Shown: piece by piece, positions 6,855 to 14,333 of the stretch | Layout of the letters: each line of letters begins with the position of its first letter | How positions within the stretch are numbered: the first letter of the stretch is position 1 | NCBI GenBank assembly: GCA_021779695.1 | Contig: JAJYAE010000060.1 | Coordinates: 1-17,026, forward strand | Direction: 5' to 3' | DNA length: 17,026 nt | Source: Acidobacteriota bacterium | GTDB lineage: Bacteria > Acidobacteriota > Terriglobia > Terriglobales > Acidobacteriaceae | Translations under genes and position numbers: made by a program | The notes under the pieces: model-generated | Databases searched by the model: none | The model's input: only the letters and a program-made list of their open reading frames with translations | What the model was told of the DNA's origin: nothing

Positions 6855-7997
6855 TTATCGTGCCGCGCGAGCGGACGCTGGTTGCACGGCGCGCACCTGG
6901 CGCAGTGGGCGTGCCGTGGCTGCCGTCAGGGTTTGCTGCACCTCAGACAAGATGGAGAGCGCGACAGCCGCCGGCGTTTCTGCTCCGATGTCGAGCCCTG
7001 TCGGCGCGTGCAGTTGGATCAGCATGCGCTCGATGGAATCCAGCGAATCCGGCAGTCCCACAATGCGGGCTGCGTCCGCCAGCAGGTCAAGCGTGCGTCG
7101 CTGGGGGCCAAGAATGCCGATATATGCCAGCCGAAAATCAAGTGCGAGCAGCGAGGCCAGAACGCGCAGGTCCTGCTCGTAGCTATGCGACATCAGGATC
7201 GCCGCATCTGTGGCAAGCGGGCGGAAGTGCAATGGCGCCGCCTGAGGCAACGCATCGACCGGCAGGACGTGAAGCTCGTCTGCCTCGGGGAATCGCTCGC
7301 GCGTGGTGAGATGCGAGCGGCCGTCGCTCAGCGCAACAAACCAGCCCATCTCGCGGGCGATACGCAGGAGAGGCTTTGCGTCGTCCCCGGCTCCAAAAAT
7401 CCAGAGTCCCGGACGCGCAGGACGATAGTCCGCCCAGATGCGCGTGGCAACGCCATGAATCTGGATCGTCTCGTCGAAAGAAGCTCGCAACTCAAGTGCA
7501 CGCTGGGCACGCCTGCGCAGCTCAATTTCCAATGATGTATTGTGCATGGCGGCCTGGGTCTCCGGCAGTCCGGCGAAGGCCCGTTGAGCGATTTGTGCGC
7601 CAGATAGCACCGTTGCAACGGCAAGCGGAATGCGCGCGCGAAAACCAGCCTCCAGCTCTTGCAGGTGCGGCCGGGCCGTCGCACTGCGCTCCAGAAGGAT
7701 GTAGACTACGCCGCCGCAACCGGAGCCATATGGCAGATCTCCGTCGTCGGCAACGGTGGAATAACGTTCAACAACCGGGCCTGAACCCGTGAGCCACCAG
7801 GCGCGCTTGGCAACTTCGGCCTCAAGGCAACCGCCACTCACCGTGCCGGCGCGCCGTCCATCCTGCGCAATGAGCATGCGAGCGCCTGGTTTGCGATAGC
7901 TGGGGCCCTCGACTGCGACAATCGTAGCGAGCACATAGTCTGCCCCGGCAGCTTCCAACTCACGCCACAGGGGCAGAACTTTTTCAAGGTCGGTCAT
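6855..7997 (-). CDS. paoD: XdhC/PaoD-type molybdenum cofactor maturation factor
   Basis: XdhC-family proteins bind the molybdenum cofactor, help sulphurate it and insert it into a partner molybdo-hydroxylase. This 380-residue protein has the N-terminal XdhC/CoxI domain: SYRKPGARM (33-41), TVSGGCLEAEV (52-62) and the Gly/Cys-rich YGSGCGG near 90. It also has a C-terminal Rossmann domain opened by WIFGAGDDAKP. It starts 16 bp after the large molybdenum subunit's stop and ends the four-gene operon, the same place PaoD occupies in E. coli paoABCD. The symbol is given by that synteny; XdhC is the general family name. The extreme C-terminus (Ala/Arg-rich) is probably disordered. Confidence 0.88.
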   Translation of the reverse strand: MTDLEKVLPLWRELEAAGADYVLATIVAVEGPSYRKPGARMLIAQDGRRAGTVSGGCLEAEVAKRAWWLTGSGPVVERYSTVADDGDLPYGSGCGGVVYILLERSATARPHLQELEAGFRARIPLAVATVLSGAQIAQRAFAGLPETQAAMHNTSLEIELRRRAQRALELRASFDETIQIHGVATRIWADYRPARPGLWIFGAGDDAKPLLRIAREMGWFVALSDGRSHLTTRERFPEADELHVLPVDALPQAAPLHFRPLATDAAILMSHSYEQDLRVLASLLALDFRLAYIGILGPQRRTLDLLADAARIVGLPDSLDSIERMLIQLHAPTGLDIGAETPAAVALSILSEVQQTLTAATARPLRQVRAVQPASARAAR

Positions 7998-8013
7998 CGC
8001 CTAATATTGTCGC

Positions 8014-10263
8014 TCATGCCTGCATAATTTTCGACTGCAGCAGATCCTCGATACGCACGGGCAAGTCGCGCACTCGCACCCCGGTGGCGTGATAGACCGC
8101 CGATGTGATGGCTGGAGCTACTCCTGCCATGCCGATTTCACCGATGCCGCGCGCGCCATATTCATTCACGATGTAATCCGGATAATCAAGGAATGTGACA
8201 TCGAGATCGGGCAAATCCGCGCAGGTGGTCACCAGATAGTCCGCAAAGCTACCGTTGATGGGTTGGCCAGTGCGGGTGTCGTGCACAGTCTCCTCGAAGA
8301 GCGACATGCCAACGCCCATCACAGCGGCTCCAAGAATCTGATTGGCGCCCGCACCTTTGTTGATGATGCGGCCGCAGTCAAATATCGAGAAGATGCGGCT
8401 AACGCGGATGCGTGCGATCTCTGGCTCCCACTCCACTTCAGCAAAGTGCGCTCCAAAGGAATGCAGCGAGTATTCGCGTGCCTTGGGGTCTTCCCAGGAG
8501 GGATTTGTTTTACCCTCGCCTGTCACGCCGCTCAGGTTCGCCATGTGTAGGATGTCTTCAAATGAGACACCGCTGGAAGCTGGCTGATCCTTGGTATGGA
8601 TTCGGCCCGCAGTCAGCTCGAGTGAATCCGGCTTCGCACTTTTGAAGGGCGAACTGGACGCCAACGTTGCAATGCGGAGGAGTCTTTCGATGGCCTGGTT
8701 GACGGCGCTGGTTGCGGCCGGCAGTACAGCGCTGGTCGTCATCGAGCCGCCAGAAGTTGGGCCTTCGGGCAGCGACGTGTCGCCCAGGAAGACATCGATG
8801 CGATCCATCGGGATTCCGGTGCGCGCCTGCATTACCTGGGCAAAAATGGTGTAGGTTCCAGTACCGATGTCTTGCGTGGCGCAACGAATCGCCACGCGGC
8901 CATTCGGCGTAAGCTCCACCGTGGCCGTGCAGGGGATGCGCGCCGCAGCCCATGAAGCGCCGGCGAGTCCCCATCCGATGACTTTGCCATCTCGCTTCAT
9001 TGAGCCTACCTGCGGCGTGCGTTGCTTCCAGCCAATCTTTTCCGCACCTGTCTGGTAGCACTCCTTCAGGTGGCGTGAGGAGAAAGGCTTGTTTGTTCCT
9101 TCGTCGCGCTCGGCGTCGTTCTTGAGCCGCAGTTCGAGCGGATCCATGTTGAGCTTGATGGCCAGCTCGTCCATCGCAGACTCCAGTGCAAAGAGTCCCG
9201 GCACTGCACCCGGACCACGCATCGGTGCAGGAGCGCCGACGTTGCGCCGCACCATAGCCGTTGTGACTTCAAGGTTGGGGCAGCTGTAGAGGAACGGCGT
9301 CTGCTCGCCACAATGCTCGACAAAGTCGTCGTTAATTGACGTCTCGGTGTAGAAGTCGTGGCGAATGGCGGTGAGCTTGCCATCCGCCGTCGCGCCAAGC
9401 CGGATGCGCTGCTGTGTGCGTGGGCGGTGACCCACCCCGGTGAACATCATGCGGCGATCGACGCTGAGCTTGACCGGACGATTGACCTGGCGCGCGGCGA
9501 CGGCAGCCAGAGTGGACTGCGGCCACGGAAAGAGCTTTCCACCGAAACCGGAGCCGATGAAGCGCGAGACGACCCGCACATTCTCCACTGGAATCCCGAG
9601 CACCTGCGCCATCACCATCCGGTGATTCACCACGCCTTGCGAGGACTCATAGAGCGTGACATGGTTGCCTTGCCATACGGCAACCGTGCCGTGCATCTCC
9701 ATCGGATTGTGCGTTTCAAGCGGTGTGGAATAGGTTTCGTCAATAACGACCGGGGCGGAAGTGAGCGCCTTGTCTGGATCGCCGCGCAACCAGCTGCTCT
9801 CACGCTGGCCGGTGAAACCTGCGCTCAGGTCAGTGCGCACGTCCGGAGTCTCCGCGTCGTATTCCACGCGAATGGCGGCGGCGCCGGCGCGAGCCTGCTC
9901 CAGCGTCTCCGCAACGACGAGGGCGATGTATTGGCCCCAATAGTAGATCTTGTCGTCATCAAACGGCGGACGCGCTTCGCTGATTGTGCCTTCCTGCACG
10001 TGCGGAAAGAGGCGATAGGCGCCATGCAGATTGCCATGGTGAAGCACCAGCAGAACGCCGGGCGCGGCTTCTGCGGCGGATGTATCGAGCGAGCGAATGC
10101 GGCCCTTGCCAATCGTGCTCTGTACTGCGACAGCATGCACGAGGCCGGGAAGGTCGTGATCGACTGCGTAACGCGCAGTACCCGTAGTCTTCAGGGGACC
10201 GTCGATGCGGGGCACGACTGCGCCAATCACTCCGTTTGCGTGGGGAAGGGTATCGATCGCCAT
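8014..10263 (-). CDS. paoC: Aldehyde oxidoreductase molybdenum-binding large subunit (PaoC/YagR-like)
   Basis: The 749-residue catalytic subunit of a xanthine-oxidase-family hydroxylase; E. coli PaoC is of similar size. An N-terminal aldehyde-oxidase a/b hammerhead (about 20-140) precedes the molybdopterin-binding region. Visible cofactor motifs are GSGFGGK (237-243), APMRGPGAVPG (346-356) and the C-terminal GARGIGEIGMAG, whose Glu709 is the catalytic base. It oxidises aldehydes (possibly other carbonyl or N-heterocyclic substrates) to acids using water. It should be exported as a folded complex on the Tat signal of the 2Fe-2S subunit, since it has no signal of its own. GGAG lies 8 nt before the ATG, and the FAD subunit stops 25 bp upstream. 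A xanthine dehydrogenase is less likely given the operon order and the four-cysteine FAD subunit. Confidence 0.92.
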   Translation of the reverse strand: MAIDTLPHANGVIGAVVPRIDGPLKTTGTARYAVDHDLPGLVHAVAVQSTIGKGRIRSLDTSAAEAAPGVLLVLHHGNLHGAYRLFPHVQEGTISEARPPFDDDKIYYWGQYIALVVAETLEQARAGAAAIRVEYDAETPDVRTDLSAGFTGQRESSWLRGDPDKALTSAPVVIDETYSTPLETHNPMEMHGTVAVWQGNHVTLYESSQGVVNHRMVMAQVLGIPVENVRVVSRFIGSGFGGKLFPWPQSTLAAVAARQVNRPVKLSVDRRMMFTGVGHRPRTQQRIRLGATADGKLTAIRHDFYTETSINDDFVEHCGEQTPFLYSCPNLEVTTAMVRRNVGAPAPMRGPGAVPGLFALESAMDELAIKLNMDPLELRLKNDAERDEGTNKPFSSRHLKECYQTGAEKIGWKQRTPQVGSMKRDGKVIGWGLAGASWAAARIPCTATVELTPNGRVAIRCATQDIGTGTYTIFAQVMQARTGIPMDRIDVFLGDTSLPEGPTSGGSMTTSAVLPAATSAVNQAIERLLRIATLASSSPFKSAKPDSLELTAGRIHTKDQPASSGVSFEDILHMANLSGVTGEGKTNPSWEDPKAREYSLHSFGAHFAEVEWEPEIARIRVSRIFSIFDCGRIINKGAGANQILGAAVMGVGMSLFEETVHDTRTGQPINGSFADYLVTTCADLPDLDVTFLDYPDYIVNEYGARGIGEIGMAGVAPAITSAVYHATGVRVRDLPVRIEDLLQSKIMQA

Positions 10264-10288
10264 GTGCGATTCTCCTGTATGTGCGCGG

Positions 10289-11278
10289 TTACGCGGTTGC
10301 GAGCTTGAGTGAGCGAACGATGCAGCGCTTGGCGAGCTCTACTTTGAATCCGTTGTCCTGGCGCGGCTTGGCCTGGGCCAGCGCAGCCTCAGCTGCTGTG
10401 CGGAAGGTATGAGCATCGGCGGGCTTGCCGGTCAGTGCGTGTTCCGCCTCATGCGAGCGCCAGGGCTTGGTGCCGACGCCGCCCATCGCGACGCGCGCGT
10501 AGCGAATATGTCCGCTCTCGACGCGCACGACTACAGCGGCTGAAGCCAACGCGAACTCATAGCTGGCGCGGTCACGCAGTTTCAGATAGACACTGCGTGA
10601 GCCCTCGACTGGCCTGGGTAGATCGACGTGCGTAATCAGTTCGCCGGATTCGAGCGCATTTTCAATTTGCGGCGTGTCGCCAGGCAGCTTGTGAAACTCC
10701 TCGAAGGCGATGGTGCGCTTGCCCTTGGGGCCCTCCACGTGAATCACCGCTTCCAATGCGGCCATGGCCACGCACATATCTGAAGGGTGGGTGGCGATGC
10801 AGTGGTTGCTCGTTCCCAAAACGGCGTGCATGCGGTTGAAGCCATCCATCGCCGCGCAACCTGTGCCGGGCGTGCGCTTGTTGCAGCCGTAACCGCTGGG
10901 TGTTCCAGCAGAGGGCTCGCGGAAGTAGGCGCAGCGCGTGCGCTGCATCAGGTTGCCCCCAGTGGTCGCCATGTTGCGTAACTGCGGCGACGCGCCCGAG
11001 AGCAGCGCCTGCGAGAGCACCGTGTAGGATTTCTGAACATCCTCATTCCATGCCAGGTCGGAGTTGCGCACCATTGCCCCAATGCGCAGACCGCCATCGG
11101 GCAGTTTTTCAATCTTGTTCAGCGGCAGTGGATTGATGTCGACAAGCGCGGACGGTGACTCCACGCTGAGCTTCATCAAATCGACGAGCGTCGTGCCACC
11201 GGCGATGAACTTGCCGGATCCGCCGCTGGCCAATGCCTTCTCGATGCCGGAAGCTTTGACGTATTGGAACGTTTGCAT
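10289..11278 (-). CDS. paoB: Aldehyde oxidoreductase FAD subunit with extra four-cysteine cluster (PaoB/YagS-like)
   Basis: Passes electrons from the Fe-S centres to FAD in the PaoABC-type complex. The open frame begins at 11407 and overlaps paoA, but the ATG at 11278 has AAGGAG about 9 nt upstream and begins the conserved domain (MQTFQYVKAS). The 329-residue product has the FAD-binding FIAGGTTLVD (24-33) and NMATTGGNL (102-110). It also has an insertion with Cys116, Cys132, Cys141 and Cys160 (RCAYFR, GCNKRTPGTGC, SNHC). In E. coli PaoB an equivalent insertion binds a 4Fe-4S cluster that ordinary xanthine-dehydrogenase FAD subunits lack. The C-terminal CO-dehydrogenase-flavoprotein domain is complete. 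It lies 19 bp downstream of paoA and 25 bp upstream of paoC. Confidence 0.92.
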   Translation of the reverse strand: MQTFQYVKASGIEKALASGGSGKFIAGGTTLVDLMKLSVESPSALVDINPLPLNKIEKLPDGGLRIGAMVRNSDLAWNEDVQKSYTVLSQALLSGASPQLRNMATTGGNLMQRTRCAYFREPSAGTPSGYGCNKRTPGTGCAAMDGFNRMHAVLGTSNHCIATHPSDMCVAMAALEAVIHVEGPKGKRTIAFEEFHKLPGDTPQIENALESGELITHVDLPRPVEGSRSVYLKLRDRASYEFALASAAVVVRVESGHIRYARVAMGGVGTKPWRSHEAEHALTGKPADAHTFRTAAEAALAQAKPRQDNGFKVELAKRCIVRSLKLATA

Positions 11279-11297
11279 CGGGAGATCTCCTTCAGTC

Positions 11298-12014
11298 TCA
11301 GGCTCGCGCCCGCACTTGGCGGACGGCAGCAACGATGTTGGTGTAAGCGCCACAGCGGCAGATGTTGCCGGCCATGGCGTTACGAATGTCTTCGTCGGAG
11401 GGCCCAATGGGCTCCTTCAGTAGGGCGACAGCACTCATAATCTGACCGCTGGTGCAGTAGCCGCACTGGTAGCCGTCGTGTTGCACAAAGGCCGCCTGCA
11501 TGGGATGCAGGTTCTCTGGCTGCCCAATACCCTCAATCGTTGTGATCTCGTCGCCCTCGTGCATCACCGCAAAGGAGAGGCAGCTATTCACGCGGCGGCC
11601 ATTCACATGAACGGTACATGCGCCGCATTGGCCATGATCGCAGCCCTTTTTTGTACCCGTCATGTTCAGCCGCTCGCGCAGCGTATCCAGCAGGGTGGCC
11701 CTGGGATCAAGATTGCGCAGCGTCACATCGCGACCGTTGAGGCGCAACTTGACGTTTGCACCACCAGCGTTATTGGCTTCCTGTGCGGCGGGATCGGGAA
11801 CCGGTGCGGCTGCTGCCAGCGGCGCGGTTCCGGCAAGCAGGCCGGTTGCGCCGATGCCGGAAAGAAAGGTGCGACGGGTAAATCGCGTCCCGGACGGCTC
11901 TGGAGTCAGGGACTCCAGAGTGAGCGTATGCTGCTCAGGCGCTAGAAAAGGGGAGAGTGAGTCGTCTGTTTGTGATGATTCTGGCTTAGGGCGCGAATCA
12001 CGATGGTCTGCCAC
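11298..12014 (-). CDS. paoA: Tat-exported 2Fe-2S subunit of aldehyde oxidoreductase (PaoA/YagT-like)
   Basis: I chose the GTG at 12014 because AAGGAGG (12027-12021) sits 6 nt before it; the frame itself opens 21 codons earlier without such a site. The 238-residue product carries a twin-arginine signal RFTRRTFLSG (RR at 47-48) with a hydrophobic core to about 70, preceded by an unusually long polar leader. The first 2Fe-2S domain has Cys125, Cys130, Cys133 and Cys145. The helical second domain has Cys184, Cys187, Cys219 and Cys221 (CGYC, CRCG). It relays electrons between the molybdenum site and FAD and should carry the assembled complex to the periplasm. It heads the paoABCD run; no convincing promoter was found in the 216 bp upstream. 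Confidence 0.93.
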   Translation of the reverse strand: MADHRDSRPKPESSQTDDSLSPFLAPEQHTLTLESLTPEPSGTRFTRRTFLSGIGATGLLAGTAPLAAAAPVPDPAAQEANNAGGANVKLRLNGRDVTLRNLDPRATLLDTLRERLNMTGTKKGCDHGQCGACTVHVNGRRVNSCLSFAVMHEGDEITTIEGIGQPENLHPMQAAFVQHDGYQCGYCTSGQIMSAVALLKEPIGPSDEDIRNAMAGNICRCGAYTNIVAAVRQVRARA

Positions 12015-12197
12015 AGGTGACCTCCTTCGGACAGGTGCTGAATGCGATCTTGTCGAATCTTGATGCAATGCGGCCACTGTTGCTGCCGTAAGCGGGGAAG
12101 CATCAAAATTCCGTTGAGCCGGTCTAGTGCAGTGCTCCAGAACCAGCGTTCAGTTTCTAACGGCTCGGCCGGCGGTTGGTTACTGTGGGCAATTTGA

Positions 12198-12228
12198 CTG
12201 CCGACAGTGGAACTCAATCGTCTGGCAG
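12198..12228 (-). terminator. Possible terminator after the aldo/keto reductase gene
   Basis: CTGCC-GAC (12198-12205) pairs with GTC-T-GGCAG (12220-12228) with one bulged base, immediately past the reductase stop. On the minus strand it is followed by TCAAATT, not a strong T-run. It would separate the merR-reductase unit from paoABCD, but read-through is quite possible. Confidence 0.3.
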
Positions 12229-12230
12229 GC

Positions 12231-13220
12231 TTAAGAATTCACAAGCGCCATCATCGCAGCCGGGTAACGCGGGCCTGCGGCGACATCGGGCGGAAATTGC
12301 TGGGAGAGTTGCTGCAGTAGTTCAGGGCCGAGGGTGACATCTGCGGCTGCGGCATTTTCTTCAACATATCTACGCCGCTTGGTTCCAGGGATGGGAAGGA
12401 TTTCGTCGCCCTGCGCGAGGACCCACGCAAGCGCAAGCTGGCTGGCTGTGATGCCGGCTTCCGCCGCAAGTGTTTTAACTTTATCGACGAGGTTGAGATT
12501 GCGGGTAAAGTTCTCACCCTGAAAGCGCGGACTATGCCGCCGGTAATCATCCGGTCCGAAATCTTCCGGCGTCTTGAAAGCTCCAGTGAGGAATCCACGG
12601 CCCAGCGGACTGTACGCGACAAAGGCAACGCCGAGGCGTTGGCAGGTGGGCAGGATTTCCGCCTCTGGATCACGCGTCCAAAGCGAATATTCCGTTTGCA
12701 GTGCCGCGATGGGATGCACGCGGCAAGCGCGCTCAAGCGTGGCGGGCGAAGCCTCCGATAGGCCGAGGAAGCGGACCTTACCCTCTTCCACCAGGCGTGC
12801 CATCGCGCCGACGGTCTCTTCGATGGGCACCTTCGGATCAACGCGATGCTGATAGTAGAGGTCAATCGTTTCGATGCCCAGACGTCGGAGACTTCCCTCA
12901 ACAGCCGTGCGGACATAAGCCGGGCTGCCATCCACGCCGCGACGGGTGGGGTCAGCAGGGTCGCGCACGATGCCGAACTTGGTGGCGACGAAGAACTGGT
13001 TGCGACGTCCCTTCAGCGCTTTGCCCACGAGCTGCTCATTGGTGTGCGGGCCGTACATGTCCGAGGTGTCAAGGAAGTTGATGCCGAGTTCAAGCGCTCG
13101 ATCAATGGTTGCAAGGGACTCTTCATCATTCCGGCCTGCATAGAAATCGCTCATCCCCATGCAGCCGAGTCCGAGGGCAGAAATTGACTCACCACTTTTG
13201 CCGAGTGTACGCGTCTTCAT
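12231..13220 (-). CDS. Aldo/keto reductase (AKR13/YakC-like)
   Basis: A cytosolic NADPH-dependent carbonyl reductase of 329 residues, full length for the family. The catalytic tetrad is readable as Asp51 and Tyr56 (FLDTSDMYG), Lys81 (VATKFG) and His125 (LYYQHRVDP). The cofactor-binding end carries [12 protein letters not shown] and [14 protein letters not shown]. The ATG is preceded by AGAGGA. The gene begins 29 bp after the MerR regulator's stop on the same strand, so both are likely made from the MerR-controlled promoter at 13691-13721. Reduction of toxic aldehydes or ketones is the natural inference; the physiological substrate is unknown. Confidence 0.92.
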   Translation of the reverse strand: MKTRTLGKSGESISALGLGCMGMSDFYAGRNDEESLATIDRALELGINFLDTSDMYGPHTNEQLVGKALKGRRNQFFVATKFGIVRDPADPTRRGVDGSPAYVRTAVEGSLRRLGIETIDLYYQHRVDPKVPIEETVGAMARLVEEGKVRFLGLSEASPATLERACRVHPIAALQTEYSLWTRDPEAEILPTCQRLGVAFVAYSPLGRGFLTGAFKTPEDFGPDDYRRHSPRFQGENFTRNLNLVDKVKTLAAEAGITASQLALAWVLAQGDEILPIPGTKRRRYVEENAAAADVTLGPELLQQLSQQFPPDVAAGPRYPAAMMALVNS

Positions 13221-13249
13221 TGTTTCCTCTGAGTGTCCCTGCGATGCCT

Positions 13250-13684
13250 TCAGCCAGCGGTGGCCAGACTGCAGTCAACTTCTGGCTCGTCCATGATCGG
13301 ACCACCGATCCGGGTTCGCTGCTCAATCTTCTTATAGTTGGCAATCTTATGTGTCAGCATGGCGTGCGCCTTTTCCAACTCCTGAATTTGGCTCGCGATG
13401 GCGGCACGGTGGTCTTCGAGAATCTTGCGGCGTTCGAGCGAGGTGGAGTCGCCCAGCTCGCGCAACTCGGCGTAGCGTTGCATGGCGCGTATGGGCATGT
13501 TCGTTGCCCGCATGCAATGGAGAAAGTTCAGCCAGGCCTCATCGGCCTCAGAATAGCGCCGGTGGCCGTTCCGCGCCCGGCTTACGGGCTGGATAAGGCC
13601 CACCCGCTCATAGTAGCGAAGCGTGTGCGCGGTCATGCCGCAGCGTTCAGCCATGTCCTGAATGGTGTAGCCAGAATCCTGCAT
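13250..13684 (-). CDS. MerR-family transcriptional regulator (AdhR/NmlR-like)
   Basis: The 144-residue protein has an N-terminal winged helix ([20 protein letters not shown], then RVGLI and the wing residues RNGHRRYSE). This is followed by a short linker domain and a C-terminal coiled coil (about 80-120). Cys57 in [11 protein letters not shown] falls where AdhR/NmlR aldehyde- and electrophile-responsive regulators carry their sensing Cys. There is no cluster of C-terminal metal-binding Cys as in CueR or MerR. I start it at the ATG 13684: a TTG at 13699 lies upstream of the predicted -10 box and would not be transcribed. It probably activates its own promoter and the aldo/keto reductase 29 bp downstream in response to reactive carbonyls; the ligand is inferred. 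Confidence 0.92.
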   Translation of the reverse strand: MQDSGYTIQDMAERCGMTAHTLRYYERVGLIQPVSRARNGHRRYSEADEAWLNFLHCMRATNMPIRAMQRYAELRELGDSTSLERRKILEDHRAAIASQIQELEKAHAMLTHKIANYKKIEQRTRIGGPIMDEPEVDCSLATAG

Positions 13685-13690
13685 ACAAAC

Positions 13691-13721
13691 ACCGTACAAC
13701 TTTGAGCGTGCTCAAAGTCAA
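13691..13721 (-). promoter_or_regulatory. MerR-type promoter with operator dyad
   Basis: On the minus strand, -35 TTGACT (13721-13716) and -10 TACGGT (13696-13691) are separated by 19 bp, the long spacer typical of MerR-activated promoters. A perfect 9+9 bp inverted repeat with 2 nt centre (ACTTTGAGC at 13699-13707, GCTCAAAGT at 13710-13718) fills most of the spacer. The expected transcription start falls at or beside the regulator's ATG (13684), implying a leaderless or nearly leaderless message. Confidence 0.85.
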
Positions 13722-13821
13722 GCAGAGATGGGAAGAGCGGTAAGGGTGGAGCGTAAGGTACGAGTACCATCGTGAGATCAGGCCAACTCGAGTGTACGTA
13801 TCCTAAAGAATCGAGGTATAG

Positions 13822-14277
13822 ATGCAGGAAATCAAGCTTTACCAACAGATGCTGGCGATAGCTTTGGAGGAGGCGCGGCTTGGTCGGGCAGAAGGGGGCA
13901 TCCCGATTGGCGCGGCTCTGTTTACCAAGGACGGACCCCTGGTGAGCCGGGGCCACAACCAACGGGTACAGCAGGGTGATCCGAGCCTTCACGGTGAAAC
14001 GGATGCCTTTCGCCGTGCTGGCCGCCAGAAGAGCTACCGCAACCTGATCATGGTTACGACGCTTGCACCGTGTTGGTATTGCAGCGGCCTTGTGCGACAG
14101 TTTCACATCGACACGGTCGTTGTGGGCGAAAGCCGGACATTCTCCGGCGGCGTTGACTGGTTACGCGAGAACGGCGTTGCGGTGGTGGATCTCGATGACG
14201 CGGAGTGCCGCGGACTCCTGGCGAGCTTTATCGCGGAGCATCCAGACGTCTGGAATGAGGATATTGGCGAAGAGTAG
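13822..14277 (+). CDS. Cytosine deaminase, fungal Fcy1-like
   Basis: A 151-residue zinc deaminase of the cytidine-deaminase superfamily. Zinc ligands are His57 (LHGE), Cys84 and Cys87 (LAPCWYC), with Glu59 as the proton shuttle. It resembles yeast cytosine deaminase Fcy1 more than tRNA or guanine deaminases. GGIPIGAALF, SRGHNQRVQQG, the HGE rather than HAE motif, VVVGES, and the C-terminal WNEDIGE with Trp144 and Asp147 match the residues that close the Fcy1 pocket over cytosine. Conversion of cytosine to uracil is therefore the best guess, with a related pyrimidine or isocytosine-type base as the alternative. GAGG (13813-13816) precedes the ATG. It is divergent from the MerR gene and 56 bp upstream of the NIPSNAP gene. 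Confidence 0.85.
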   Translation: MQEIKLYQQMLAIALEEARLGRAEGGIPIGAALFTKDGPLVSRGHNQRVQQGDPSLHGETDAFRRAGRQKSYRNLIMVTTLAPCWYCSGLVRQFHIDTVVVGESRTFSGGVDWLRENGVAVVDLDDAECRGLLASFIAEHPDVWNEDIGEE

Positions 14278-14333
14278 CTGACGCGATGCCGTAAGATGCC
14301 TTTGTTGCGCTGAGTCAAGTTTGGAGGATTTGA

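Noticed and set aside
6677..7309. Plus-strand open frame of 210 codons
   Set aside because: Shadow of the DJ-1/PfpI and xdhC/paoD-like genes in another frame; low-complexity Arg/Pro/Ala-rich translation.
9358..10308. Long plus-strand open frame of 316 codons
   Set aside because: It lies entirely antisense to the paoC gene, whose motifs and spacing are complete. It has no recognisable domain and is a GC-rich shadow frame.
8014..12014. Xanthine dehydrogenase as the identity of the molybdo-hydroxylase
   Set aside because: Tat signal on the 2Fe-2S subunit, four-Cys insertion in the FAD subunit, and A-B-C-D gene order fit PaoABCD aldehyde oxidoreductase better.
13109..13705. Plus-strand open frame of 198 codons
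   Set aside because: Antisense to the MerR regulator and the start of the aldo/keto reductase, both of which have clear motifs; no ribosome site or domain.
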